Translations under genes and position numbers: made by a program
The notes under the pieces: model-generated
Databases searched by the model: none
What the model saw: only the letters and a program-made list of their open reading frames with translations
What the model was told of the DNA's origin: nothing
Shown here: positions 36,601 to 48,463 of the stretch, piece after piece
Layout: the number at the start of each line of letters is the position of its first letter
Numbering within the stretch: position 1 is the stretch's first letter
Source: Populus alba
Taxonomy: Eukaryota > Streptophyta > Magnoliopsida > Malpighiales > Salicaceae
NCBI RefSeq assembly: GCF_005239225.2
Contig: NC_133296.1
Location: forward strand, 10,540,001 to 10,604,000
DNA length: 64,000 bases
Reading direction: 5' to 3'

Positions 36601-39600
36601 AATGGGTTATTATGTTGGAAAAGAAAGAAATAAAAATTATAATAAAGAGTCAGTCTAACATGAGATTTAAATTACAAGAAGGAGAAAAAAACATCGAAAC
36701 TTGAGATTATCATTGCTTGCTTGTCAATTGAATATCGCAAAATTTTCGAGATTTCCCTCTTTTATTTTTTTACAAAATAGACTAGAAAGGAAAGGGGTCA
36801 GAATACTACTATCCTCTAGTACCAAACTCATTTAATCACTGGTTACAACAATGAATTTAATATTTTGCCCCTTCAAGAAATAGCATTTAGGCTTGATGGG
36901 GAGGTTAAGATGGTCTTTTTTTTTTTAATGAATATTAAAACAACTAAAATGCTCTGGAAAGCAAAATATGAATGCATTGTTTAGGGGTAATTAATTTTGG
37001 TTTTTCAATCAAGGGTTATTTTCATTGTTTTCAAATTGTTTTTTTTTTTTGTTATTTACTGTTTTTTTAAGGGTATTATGGTTTTTTAACAAAAAATATA
37101 TAATATTAAAATTTAAAAAGTTGTTGGTATATGAGTCGTACATGTCAGCGCTTATAAGATGCTTTCACACTTTAAACGACGTGTGCAACACCTTCATGTG
37201 GTAAAAACTGCATTTTTATTGTATCGTTCGATGCATTGTCGTGTCCTATTTCTCATGTTGCAGTGTATGTCAATGGCGATTAAACAATTTATTGTAGATG
37301 AACGTTTCTTTCTTTTTTCTTCCTCCCGCCCATAAATTACATATTGGTCTTCTATATTTTTGATATTTCTACTTTTATTTTTTGTGTTTAATTTCTTATT
37401 TTTGACCTTGGTATTTTTGTAAAAGTTTTATTTTTAAATTTAGTCATTTAATTTCAATTTCTCATATATTATTATTTTCAATTTGATTGTTACCCTTTTA
37501 ATTTCTATTTGTTTTTTTAGTTTATTTATAAAAACTTTATTGATTAATTTTACACTTCAATTCAGGTTACAACAAGGAGAAATAAAACAAAGAAACATCA
37601 AAACTTGAGATTACCTATTAATGGTTGCATGCTTGTCAATTGAATATTGTAACTATTAAATACTTGTTACAGTATTCAGGTATAAATGATAATGGACGGC
37701 AAAAGTTTTGAGATTTCCTTTTTTTATATAGCAAAATAGAGTGGAAATGAAAGTGGTGAGAATACTACCTCTACTATAGCACCAAACTCATTTAATCATG
37801 GACTACAATAAAATTTACTATTTTACCCCTCAATCAAATAACATTTAGGCTTGATGGTGAGGGTAAGATAGTTTTTCTAGATTTTTTGTAAATAGTAAAA
37901 CTACTACAATGCTCTAGAAAGCAAAATATACATATGCATGGGTTTAGGGGCAATTTTGGTTTTTCACTCTTGCGTGTATAGTAAATTTATTTAAGTACCC
38001 TTATAGTAAAAAAAAAAAAAAGCCTTCAATCAAGGGTTATTTTTGCGGTACTTCTTGAGGCACAGGTTGGGAGTGTCAACCCAAGTTGATCCAATATATA
38101 TATATATATACACAAAGCAACCTCATTTTAACAAAAAAAAAAAAAAAAAAGTCAACAGGTTTTTGATCCATATTTGATCCGGTTTTTTACTAGGTTAGGT
38201 CCAGTCTGATCAAACTCTCTTTTATTTTTTTCTTAAATCCGACCCAATTTAAGCCCATTAGGATCAGGTCGACCTACTGAGTCAGATCGGGTTTTATAAA
38301 TATAATTATTATAATATTTTAAATTTTAACTCTCAATATAAATTAAAGTATAAAAAAAACATTTATTTAGTTTTTAAACATTTAAGTTTGATAATAATAC
38401 ATATTAAGGGTAAAATAATTTTTTTTATATCTTGTGTACCATAATCAAACATGATATGTAAATAATTATTTTGTCTTGTATAATATTATCAAATATAATT
38501 TTGTTTTTGTCTGATTTTTTGATTTGTTTCCTTTGTTTTTATTGTCTATGTTTCTTCTATATTAGTACAGTAACTAAACGCTACGTAAAAATGTTTATTT
38601 TCAAAGTACTAAATTATTATATTTTGTCAAATATTGTTTAAAACTAAAACATAATGAATGCATAATACCACCATTTAATTATTATGTCTTGTAAATTATT
38701 ATCCAACATAATTTTACCAAACACAATTTTATTTTCATTTCTTTTTCTATCTTGTTTTTTTTTTATAGTCTTCATTTTTTTTGCACTAGAGAGAACAAAA
38801 CATCACATAATAATATTCAAAAGAAATTATCTTATTTTGTCAAATATTATTATTTAAAACTAAATCATAGTGAATGCATAGTACCACCATTTAATGTTTA
38901 TTCTCTCTCTCCAATCTTGATTGCAGATTTCTGTTAATCTGAAAACCATCAATCTCAGCAACTCACTGTACATGACCAATACTCCAGATTTTTCTAGAAT
39001 TCCAAATCTCGAGAGTCTGATTCTTGAAGGTTGTGCAAGTTTATCTGAGGTCCATCCATCATTTGGACGTCATAAGAAGCTTCAATTTGTGAATCTTGTG
39101 AACTGCTATAGTCTTAGGATTCTCCCAAGCTACCTTGAAATGGAATCATTAGAAGTTTGCACTCTTAGTGGCTGCTCGAAACTTGATAAGTTTCCTAATA
39201 TCGTAGGAAACATGAACTGCTTGAGGGAGCTTCGTTTAGATGGGACTGCTATTGCGGAACTATCCTCATCATTTTATTGTTTGGCTGGTTTAGTTCTATT
39301 GAGCATGAACAATTGTAGGAACCTTGAAAGTATTCCCAGTAGCATAAGTGGTTTGAAATCCCTCAAAATACTTGATGTGTCTGGTTGCTCTGAACTTAAG
39401 AACATACCAGAGAATTTAGGGGAAGTAGAAAGTTTGGAGGAGTTTGATGCAAGTGGAACTTCAATTAGACAACCTCCAGCATCTATTTTTCTTTTAAAGA
39501 ATCTTAGAGTATTGTCTTTTAATGGATGCAAAAGAATAGCTATGAATCTCGCGGATCAAGTATTGCCTTCTTTGTCTGGTCTGTGTTCTTTAGAAGAATT

Positions 39601-41466
39601 GGATTTACGTGCTTGCAATCTAAGAGAAGGAGCAGTTCCTGAAGATATTGGCTGCTTATCATCATTGAGGATTCTAAATCTGAGCAGAAATAACTTTGTT
39701 AGCTTGCCTAAAAGCATAAATCAGCTTTCTAGGCTTGAAAAGCTTGCCTTGAAGGATTGCGTGATGCTTGAATCATTACCTGAGGTTCCCTTGAAAGTTC
39801 AAAAAGTAAAATTGGATGGCTGTTTAAGACTAAAAGAAATTCCGGATCCAATAAAGCTAAGCAGTCTGACAAGATCAGAGTTCAAATGTCTTAACTGTTG
39901 GGAATTGTACAAGCATAAGGGCCAAAACAACATGGGTCTGAACATGCTTGAAAAATACCTCCAGGTCTTCTCTTCACCATACCCAATCTCTGTGTGTGTG
40001 TGTGTGTGTGTGTGTGTAACATTTTTGTTTTATGTTACAGGGCTCATCTCCAAGACCTGGATTTGGTATTGTTGTTCCTGGAAATGAAATCCCAGGTTGG
40101 TTTACTTATCAAAGCAAGGAATCTTCAATTAGGGTGCAGGTGCCTTCTTATTATCTGGATGGTGATGCTAATGGATGGATGGGGTTTGCTACATGTGTTG
40201 CATTCAGTGCATATGGTAAAAGCCCTCTCTTTTGTCATTTCAAAGTTGATGGAAAAGAGAATTATCCTTCGCCCATGTATATAGGTTGTAACTCTATGCA
40301 AGCTCTGTCAGATCACCTGTGGTTATTCTATTTATCTTTTGATTATCTGAAAGAGCTTAAAGAACGGGAGAATGAAGCCTATAGTGAACTCGAGTTGTCG
40401 TTTCACTCTTACGAGCGAGGAGTAAAGGTGAAGAATTGTGGTATCCGTTTGGTAAATTCTCCGTATACTCCATCATGGGAATCACCTATTGGCCATCTTA
40501 TTGTTGCAAGCAAAGAAGCAGCTTCTTCATATATTGATGCTTTGGCTAATTCTTCATCTTACTATCAATGGATGCATGATGTCTTCTTTAGCTTCAGAGG
40601 TGAGCACACTAGCAATAATTTTACCCATTTGTATCCAGCTCTAGTCCAGAGAGGCATTATACAAGAAGACAGAGAACTAGAGTATGTGAGGGTAATTGAA
40701 TCGAGTCTCCTAAGGGATATCAAAGAGTCAGGGCTGTCAATTATTATATTTGCAAGAGATTATGCTTGTTCACCTTGGTGGTTCGACGAACTTGTCAAGA
40801 TTGTTGGATTCATGAAAAAGATGAAATCAGACACTGTTTTTCCAGTTTCAACAGTTTCTTATAATGTCGAGCAATCAAAGGTAGATGCACAAGCAGAGAG
40901 TTACACGATTGTCTTCGACAAGGATGAAGAAGATTTCAATGAAGATATGGAGAAGGTAAAAAGGTGGATGGATATTCTCACGGAGGTCGCCATTTCATCT
41001 GGATCAGAATCATCGAAAAGGTAATTAATCATTACTGCCCCCCCCCCCCCCTTTTTTCCCATCTACTTAATTACCAACCACTAAGTAGCCTCTCAAAATC
41101 CCAAGTTCACAAAACTCTTACGTATTCAAGCCTTTTGTGGAAGTTTAGTCTTGTTTTATCTATATGTAGAAACTTGGCATTCATGAAAGATTAAAAACTA
41201 CTTAATTTCTCGTGCTAATTTTATGGTGATCAGTTATTTTATAAGCTCACATTGCAAAAAGATACAGACACAAAACAAAACCCATGTATATAGTGAATAG
41301 AGTTTTAAATTTTACTAAGAAATCTTGTTTCAGGGTGAATGGCATGGATTGGCCAGTTGGGAATAGGTTTCACGGGACTGACATGGAGTATGTGCTGAAC
41401 TTCCTGAAGGTCCTTAAGGAAAGAAGCGACCTTGATATTGATTTTGAATTTGATGTTATTCTTTAG
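33608..41466 (+). CDS. TIR-NB-ARC-LRR disease-resistance protein with a second, C-terminal TIR domain
   Basis: Six exons: 33608-34110, 34943-36035, 36142-36411, 38927-39964, 40041-41020 and 41334-41466. The total is 4017 bases (1338 aa); all introns are GT/AG and the frame is continuous. TIR 1 is at about residues 19-165 (YDVFLSFRGKDT, DDRELERGKTI, SSPWCLDELVKI with the putative NADase Glu95). NB-ARC follows: P-loop GMGGMGKTT with Lys230, kinase-2 LLILDDVDD (302-310), GSRIIITSRN, GLPLALEV (390-397), and MHN in place of MHD (492-494). LRRs span about 560-930, including LDGTAI. Exon 5 starts with the C-JID block (GFGIVVPGNEIPGWF), then TIR 2 at about 1143-1290 (HDVFFSFRGEHTSNNF, PWWFDEL with Glu1218). 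A 44-residue tail ends DIDFEFDVIL. TNL proteins are intracellular immune receptors that oligomerise and make NAD-derived signals. No truncation is seen. A partial pseudogene copy lies downstream. Confidence 0.93.
36412..38926 (+). other. Large intron 3 of the NLR gene with internal duplication
   Basis: 2515 bases, no coding frame. A block at about 36660-37060 (gaaacttgagatta, cttgcttgtcaattgaat, then tgaggatatt-like stretches) recurs at about 37580-38045. The order is block A, block B, block A'. The same material also appears at 46200-48463 in the partial copy. A (TA)n tract is at about 38095-38110 and an A-run at about 38132-38150. The 3' splice site is ttgattgcag just before 38927. Confidence 0.8.
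39991..40017 (+). repeat. (TG)13 microsatellite in the 76-base intron 4 of the NLR gene
   Basis: A perfect TG run occupies about a third of intron 4 (39965-40040). The 5' splice site is CAG-GTCTTC, weaker than consensus, and the acceptor is gttacag. Confidence 0.9.
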
Positions 41467-42230
41467 GAAAACTAATTAATTTGTTAACAAACAAAAAATG
41501 ATAGCGTTAATTGATTGAGAAATATTACCTTAATTTCTATCAAAATTATTATGTTTGTGTTGGTTGATATAATGATTATACGTGGGATTAAAAGAAAGAT
41601 ACATATGAGAATTTGATACACGTATAATATGAATTTGATTAAATTAGGAATTTCAAAGCTTTCATCACACAATTATGCTATATGTTTCCAATCTTAATCA
41701 TTTATGATCTTTTCTTAATCTTGATTAATTAACATGTAAATTCACTAAAAATAGAATAATAATTTTTAATAAATAAATTAGTAACATGGATTCAAGTTTA
41801 TGGGAGATTGACAAAATGCATCTACTTCTATCAAAACATGTTCGTTGCTACCAATATTCTCACTTTAAAACAAATCAATCTCGAGAGGTTGATCTGATGG
41901 TTAAGAATGTTTCATAGTTTTTAATTTTTTTGTTTGAGCATTTAAATTTTTTTTATTAATTTTCTATTAACCCATCAAATTAATATAAGCTGAAATTCCC
42001 ATAAAATAAGAGAATTCTCCAATGTTTCATTTCCTGATGCATGAAGCTCAAAAAAAAAAAGATAAAAAGAAATTTATCCTTTTATCAGTAGAATAAAAAA
42101 ATAAAAATCATCACCTAGTATTTAACAATTGTCCATATAATTTCAACACTTTCCCCTATTTCCATAACATGCAAACCATGTTCCCTGAACATGCTTATAT
42201 AATAGCTAGTTGAGGGAGAGATATGGGGAC
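41467..42230. other. Intergenic DNA downstream of the NLR gene
   Basis: AT-rich, includes the NLR 3' UTR. No gene, RNA gene or clear repeat recognised. The short minus-strand frame at 41484-41672 has no family resemblance. Confidence 0.4.
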
Positions 42231-42990
42231 GATCCTTCGACTCATCCGGATTTCAATCTGAATTTGTGGATGGAGGTAGGATCGTCTGATGGACCCGATA
42301 AAAATCGAGTGTATGAGCTCTCCAACACTACGACCGATAACTTGCAGGCGGCCCATAGTGTTTCAGCTGTTGGGAGCACTCCCAATTAGTAACGAGCACC
42401 CAATCTAAGGAGTTTGTAGCCTTGCAGCAACACACGACTTATCTCACTGAAAAATATGAGCAACTATCAGCGAATTATGAACAACAAATAGCTCATCTCA
42501 ATGAAAAATACGAGCAACTCTTGACGAATTGTGACCAACTCCGCCAAATGGTCATGAACATTACATCATAGAAGGATGATACATGTGTGTTCTCTTTTTG
42601 GTCGTATGGTCTTGGGAACAACCAGCCTCCTCCTTCTCCTCCTCCAACTACGCCATTGTTCTAGTTTAATATTTTTTTGGAAACACATTAAATTTGTAAT
42701 GAATATTATTTAACTTTTTTTTTGTTTAATAAAATTTTATTTGCATAATTGGTTTTTTTACAATTAGTTTATATAATTTTATATTATTTATTATAAATAA
42801 TTTTAAAAAAAATCTTAAAAAACCCCACCGATGGATTTACAGCCGGAATGTCTCCATTGGCATTTTATCGAGAGTTGAGAAATATTTACTAAAAATGCCA
42901 CAATCACCGACGCCTTTATAGATGGATAAAGTTCGTCGGTATTTTACTGAGAGTTGAGAAATATTTACTAACAATGCCACAATCACCGAT
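42230..42990 (+). mobile_element. Relic of a CACTA (En/Spm-type) transposon, transposase C-terminus
   Basis: The plus strand at about 42417-42570 reads ALQQHTTYLTEKYEQLSANY and then QQIAHLNEKYEQLLTNCDQL, a Glu/Gln-rich coiled-coil repeat. Pro-rich NNQPPPSPPPTTPLF then ends at a stop near 42663. This is the usual C-terminal end of plant CACTA-type transposases. Downstream, a 60-base unit with gagagttgagaaatatttac and aatgccacaatcaccga occurs twice (about 42849-42910 and 42928-42990), beside ccgatgg and cgtcggt words like CACTA subterminal repeats. Stops upstream show it is dead. Family assignment is from recalled features. Confidence 0.6.
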
Positions 42991-44452
42991 GACACAACCA
43001 GAAGATTGATGTCTTATCCCAAGTGTAGGAGTGTCGAAATAATAAATAACCCGACAAGACCGGGGTCGAATTACATGGAGGTTAATTGTATAAATTATAG
43101 ACAATAATAATACAACAACAACAACAACAATAATAGCAATAATAATAGTAATAATAATAAAGAAGAAGAAGTTGATGAGAACTTTGAGTGGAAAATTAAT
43201 GGAAGGATTAAACAATGATAAAAACAAATGTTAAGGTTAGAGGATCACTAATGGTATTTCAAACAAGTATAGTATAAACTCTTATTATTCAACTAGAAAC
43301 CACATATAAAGGAGGTTCCTTTCGGATGATTTGTCATTAATAGCTCATTATAAATTGTTAACATGATCATATTAATTATCTTATTTAAGTAACACCAAAC
43401 TTTTAAATATTATCAGGAATTCATGATGCTAATTTATGTTAACAACAAATCAAGTTCCTTTCATAGTACAGGTGTAGGTAATACCATATGGTTAGGCTAT
43501 GAGAGTGCCAAACATTTGTTGTACCAAGTGTTATACAACACAAATCTAGATTAACCATTTAACAAGCAATGTATTAAGAATTAGTAAGATAAAAAGATAA
43601 GACATGTTAATATTAAACATTAAGGTCCATGTTGAGTTTACACTATACTTATTCTTACACCATTAGTGTAACCTTTTCACCTTGACATAATAAACTTAGC
43701 TAAACATAATGAATAAGAGAAACATAATTAAACAAAATAAGAACATAAATAAGATACAAGTTAACTTAGTGAAGGAAAGGAAATGAAAAGCATAGACAAA
43801 ATATTAATGAAAGCAAAACTTAAGAATTACAAAAAATATAAAGAGAGAGCAATCATTATTTTCTTGTTTGAATAAAACATCATTGCTAGCATCAGAACTA
43901 GAACCACCTGTACTCATGAAAGTTATAGGAAATTGTCTTATCTTTCAAGGAAAAAAAATTAAGGTCATTTGGACTTCTAGAACTTGAGATATGGCTGAAC
44001 ACTGAACAGTGTCTGGGTTGCAGGACAGATTTGGACTTCTCCGTTGTTGCTATAATTTGTACTTGAAAACGACCTTTTTAAATCTTGAATTCCACATGAA
44101 AGTTGTAAGCCTATGTCTTATCGAATCAATCCAAAAAATTGAGGTTATTTGGAAATCTAGAACTTGAGAGATGACCCAATTACTAAATAATGTTCTAGTT
44201 TGGACTACACCAACATCTCTTTTCTAAGTTTGGCCCTCTCTTTATCCTTTCAATTTCAAAACTTAAACTCATTAATCAATCCTTTTATTTATGTGATAGA
44301 CCTGCATTTAAGATGAACATTTACCATAAATTAAAGGTATCTTATATTATTAGGTATGTTATTATAAAACATGCTTTAGTTAAGGAGTTATTGATACTTC
44401 AAGTGGAAAATGATGATATAAAACCTTGATAAAAATAAGGGGGCTCCTCTAC
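42991..44452. other. Retroelement-like non-coding DNA
   Basis: No gene. A compound AAT/AAC/AAG microsatellite is present at about 43101-43172. Around 43030-43070 the sequence gaccggggtcgaattacatg resembles a phrase common in plant retroelement internal regions. Two related stretches of about 120 bases occur at 43920-44010 and 44080-44180 (gaaagtt, ttatctt/tcttatc, then aggtcatttgga/aggttatttgga and tctagaacttgag). It lies between the CACTA relic and the gag start of the minus-strand gypsy element. Confidence 0.4.
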
Positions 44453-44683
44453 TCATTCTCGTGGGGCTGACATGGTCGGTCGAACATCCCTAGTTTGCCT
44501 TGGTGCCTGTCTAATTTGAGGCCCCGACGATTCTTCATGCCCTGCTTGAGTCGATACTACCGGTGCATGTGAAGCAGTATCTTCCAAAGGGCTCTCTTTT
44601 TGCCCCTCGAAAAAATATATATTTCTATTCCCCCTCCCTGCAGAGGAGAGATCTGTTCTAATCTCTTGACGGGTACATACCAT
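44453..44683 (-). pseudogene. N-terminal fragment of a gypsy gag
   Basis: A 76-codon frame beginning MVCTRQEIRTDLSSAGRGNR, a start recognisable from gypsy gag proteins that begin with a basic MVRTR-type segment. It is followed by a Pro/Gln/Arg-rich stretch and then a stop. It lies about 60 bases inside the primer-binding site at 44745-44757, as expected for the first gag codons. Confidence 0.55.
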
Positions 44684-44744
44684 CCTACAATAAATTAATG
44701 AACATCAACAACCTCTTTTGATCTCTTCCCAGAACCTATACCAA

Positions 44745-44757
44745 GGCTCTGATATCA
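44745..44757 (-). other. Primer-binding site (tRNA-iMet type) of a minus-strand LTR element
   Basis: The minus strand reads TGATATCAGAGCC, one base off the usual plant iMet primer site TGGTATCAGAGCC. It lies two bases after an LTR end of form ...TTGTTACA (LTR edge at 44760). Confidence 0.7.
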
Positions 44758-44759
44758 AC

Positions 44760-46010
44760 TGTAACAATCCGACTGTATGACTCCATCAATGTTAAAAGAT
44801 CACAACATATCCTTTTTATTTGAGGGTGAATTTATAAAAAAAAAATCGGCAGAGTTTTTTTTACATTTAGGATATCCCAAGTTATTGACTCTTATCAATT
44901 TACTCAATCAACCTATCATCACAAGGTCCCATAATTCTGGGCCTTATATCAAGCCTCATAATTCCACACAATATATGTATATCCTATGAGTAAGATCACT
45001 ATGAGCATAGTCCAAACATCATATCATAAAATTTAAGAGAAAATGAATACTAACATGCAAAGAAAATATTTACAACATAATAAGTGTTCCTAAATGCTAA
45101 GCTGAACTTTTATAAATACATAAAGGTTTACACAAAAGTATACTATATAAACACGTTAATTCCCTTTAAGTATACTATATTTATTTAAGTTAAATATTTA
45201 CATAAGCTTCACAAAGTAGAGTCCTAAACTAATGATCTTCCTGGATGTTTGATGAGCCTGTTACATAAATAAATATACCATTATGTTGATAAAGAATATA
45301 TGTATGCTCATGTAATGAATACGAATGAAGTATTAACTTTCTATCGAACCATAAGAATTCTAACAGAGAACTTATATTTTGCTTGTAAATCTTTTAAACC
45401 CAATTAACACTCATTTGTATATTCTTAATTGAATAATCTTATTTACTTGCATGAACTGGGTGACCTTGCAAGGTCTAATCCTGTAATCCATTTCCTGGCG
45501 TTCTTATCACGGATGCCATAAGCCAAAGCTAATCTTGTAAATCATCTCCCGGCAATTCTATCACGGATGCCATTAGCCAAAGCTAATCTTGTAAATCATC
45601 TCCCGGTAATCCTATCGCGGATGCCATTAGTCGAAGCTAATCTTGTAAATCATCTCTCGGTATCTTGTAATTCATATCCCGGCAATCCTATCACGGATGC
45701 TATTAGCCGAAGCTAATCTTGTAAATCATCTCCCGACAATCCTATCACGGATGCCATTAGCCGAAGCTAATGCTAATGTTGTATTTACGCCAGATTTTTT
45801 TTATATTGAACACGACACTTATTGTAATTGCATTCACTAGATGAATTTTGAATTATATAAGTGCAAATAGGAGGAAAATCATGCATCTGCTTCGCTCGTG
45901 ACCTCCCTTAACAGAAGATTCAATCCTGGTTGCTCCTCCTGAATCACAAGGAAGTTTTTTGGTTATGATTCCTTCAAGTCGATATTAAAGAGAATTCATA
46001 TTCATCCATT
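44760..46010 (-). mobile_element. Probable 5' LTR of a minus-strand gypsy element
   Basis: The LTR inner edge is fixed by TGTAACAATCCG at 44760 (LTR end ...GGATTGTTACA on the minus strand) next to the primer site. The outer edge is not resolved; sequence of the same character runs to about 46010, where resemblance to the NLR intron begins nearby. It contains the tandem array at 45470-45778. The end resembles that of the LTR closing at 63274 (GTCGG..GTTACA), suggesting related families. Confidence 0.55.
45470..45778. repeat. Tandem array of about 60-bp units with paired hairpins inside an LTR
   Basis: About five units of form cttgtaaatcatctcccgg, caatcctatcacggatgcc, attagccgaagctaat. Each unit can fold as two short stems on the minus strand (GATTAGC with GGCTAATC-like, and GGCATCC/GATT with GCC). 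One unit is truncated near 45660. Confidence 0.8.
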
Positions 46011-46199
46011 ACTCATATGTTACTTTCTATGCATGTTCATTTCCTTAAAATAACATACATACATATATCATGTATATTATTAAAGTTATTATCTCAATGT
46101 GTAAGCGTTCGTATGACTCAATTCTTTTATATTATTATTTATAGTATTCACGTGAAAGTTTACTGTTATTGTCTAATTTTGAATTGTTACTGTCTAATT

Positions 46200-48463
46200 T
46201 TCCAACTGTTATGTCTGACTTTTATAAAAACTTTATTGATTTTTAATTTTACACTTTAATTTAGGTTACATCAAGGAGAGAAAAAACAAAAAAACATCGA
46301 AACTGGAGATTACATATTAATGGTTGCTTGCTTGTCAATTGAATATCGTAACTATTAAATACTTGTTACAGTATTGGGGTATAAATGATAATGGACGACA
46401 AAAGTTTAGAGATTTCCTTTTTTTATATAACAAAATAGACTAGAAATGGAAGTGGTGAGAATACTACCTCTACTATAGCACCAAACTCATTTAATCATGG
46501 AATACAATAAAATTTACTATTTTGCCCCTCAATCAAATAACATTTAGCCTTGATGGTGAGGGTAAGATAGTTTCTCTAGATTTTTTGTAAATAGTAAAAC
46601 TACTAAAATGCTCTAGGAAGCAAAATATACATATACATGGGTTTAGGGGCAATTTTGGTTTATCACTCTTACGTGTACAGTAAATTTACTTAAGTACCCT
46701 TATAGTAAAAAAGAGCCTTTAGTCCAGGATTATTTTTGTCTTTTCAAATTGATTTTTTTATTATTTATTATTGTTGAGGGTATTATAGTTTTTTATCCAA
46801 AAGTATATAATATTAGATTTTAAAAAGTTGTTGGCATGTGCATTGCGCATGTTAGCATTTGTGAGGCACTTGTGCACTTCGTGTAACGTGTGTAACACTT
46901 CCATGTTGTAAAAACTGTTTTTCTATCGTGTCGTTAGATGTGTTGTCTTGTCATTTTTCCTTGTGTTGTGACGCGTGTTAATGGTGATTAAACACTTTAT
47001 CACATGTGGATTTTCTCTCTCTTTATTTTCTCCCCCTCCTAAATTACATATTGATCTTCATTAGTTTTTATATTTCTACTTTTATCCGTTTTCATTTAAT
47101 TTCTTTTTTTTTCTTGATTTTTTTGTAAAATTTTTATTTCTTTTAAATTTAGTTATTTAACTTCAATTTCTTATATACTATTATTTTTAATTTGGTCCAT
47201 ATTCTTTTTATTTCTATTTTTTTTCTTAGCTCTTTAATAAAAACCTTATTTATTTTCAATTTCACACTTCAATTCAAGCTTATGGTATGTTACTATTTCT
47301 TTGTTCCTTTTTAATTTTTTTATTGGATTTGTTTTTCAATTTACCCTCTAATATAAATCTTTAGTTGCCCTTTAATTTATTTTCACTATCATTTTTTACT
47401 TATTATTTTTTTTTTTTTAGATTCTCTTGGTTAATTTTATTTCCCGTTACATTTGAAATAATAAAATTTGTCAAGTTAGAACTTAAAAATGACAAATCAT
47501 GGCACTTTGTTACCTTTATTTTGTCACGTTTCCTATGAATTTCCTGATTAAAATTCTAAGTTAATGTTTGGTTATTCTTTTAGTATAAAAACATAAGAGT
47601 CAATAAAAATAGAAATATATTTAGTTGAAAAAATAAAGATATAGAGATACAAATAAATTTATCCCTAAAATAATTTAAGTATGAATTTCTATAATTTCAT
47701 AACAGGAAATATAGAAGGAATATATTTCCCGAGACAATATTTATTATCTTTATTTCTAAAATATCCTTGTAAAAAACTCTATCTTTTAAAAAAAATTCTT
47801 AACTAAAACATGTAAGGATAATAACAATAATTATTATTATAGTTTTAAAACTCAACTTGGAGGTCGATCCGGGATAAAACCCGAGTCACCAATGAAGAAG
47901 ATTAACTTAAGTTGACCCGAGTCAACGTAAGATTAACATTTTTATTAAAGTCTTAAAAGTCAACTAAGTGGTCGATCCGGGACAAGGCATGGATCACAAG
48001 TGAAGTTGATCATTGACCCGATCAACATAAGGATAAAAGTTGTTATTATCGTAGTTTTAAAACACGATTCAAGGGTTGATCCAAAGCAAATCCTAGGTTA
48101 TGAGTCGAGAGAGTTAATCTGGGTTGACACAAGTCAATATATAGATAAAAATAATTATTATCATAGTTTTAAAACCCGACTTGAGAGTCGATCCAGGGTA
48201 ATTCTTGAGTCACGGGTTGGAAGTGTCAATCCAAGTTGACCTAATTTTTTTTTTAAAAAATAGAACCAAAGCAACCTCATTTTGATTAAAAAAAATTAAC
48301 AGGTTTTTGATCCATATTGTATCCAGTTTTATACTAGGTTAGGTCCGGTCCAGTCAAACTCTCTTTTATTTTTTTCTTAAATCTAAATGAATTTAATTCC
48401 ATTAAGATCAGATCGACCTACCGAGTCAGATTGGGTTTTATAATTAGAATTATTATAATATTA
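46200..48463 (+). repeat. Duplicated copy of NLR intron 3 sequence
   Basis: 46262-46740 matches 37564-38045 nearly base for base (for example aggttacatcaaggag against aggttacaacaaggag). 46740-47280 matches 37040-37560, and 48215-48463 matches 38060-38325. The block order differs from intron 3, and about 600 bases just before the LRR exon are missing. It is part of a segmental duplication of the NLR locus. Confidence 0.85.
47840..48242. repeat. Four imperfect tandem units of about 103-115 bp
   Basis: Units begin near 47841, 47950, 48053 and 48168 with agttttaaaac-like words. Each then has a gtcgatccgggat-type phrase, a gagtcac phrase and a gttgacc phrase. A single similar unit occurs in intron 3 of the NLR gene near 38060, so the array expanded here or shrank there. 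Confidence 0.75.

Noticed and set aside
41040..41052. C-run and short open frame 40964-41194 at the end of NLR exon 5
   Set aside because: The frame reads out of the exon into intron 5; the C-run is a simple repeat within the intron.
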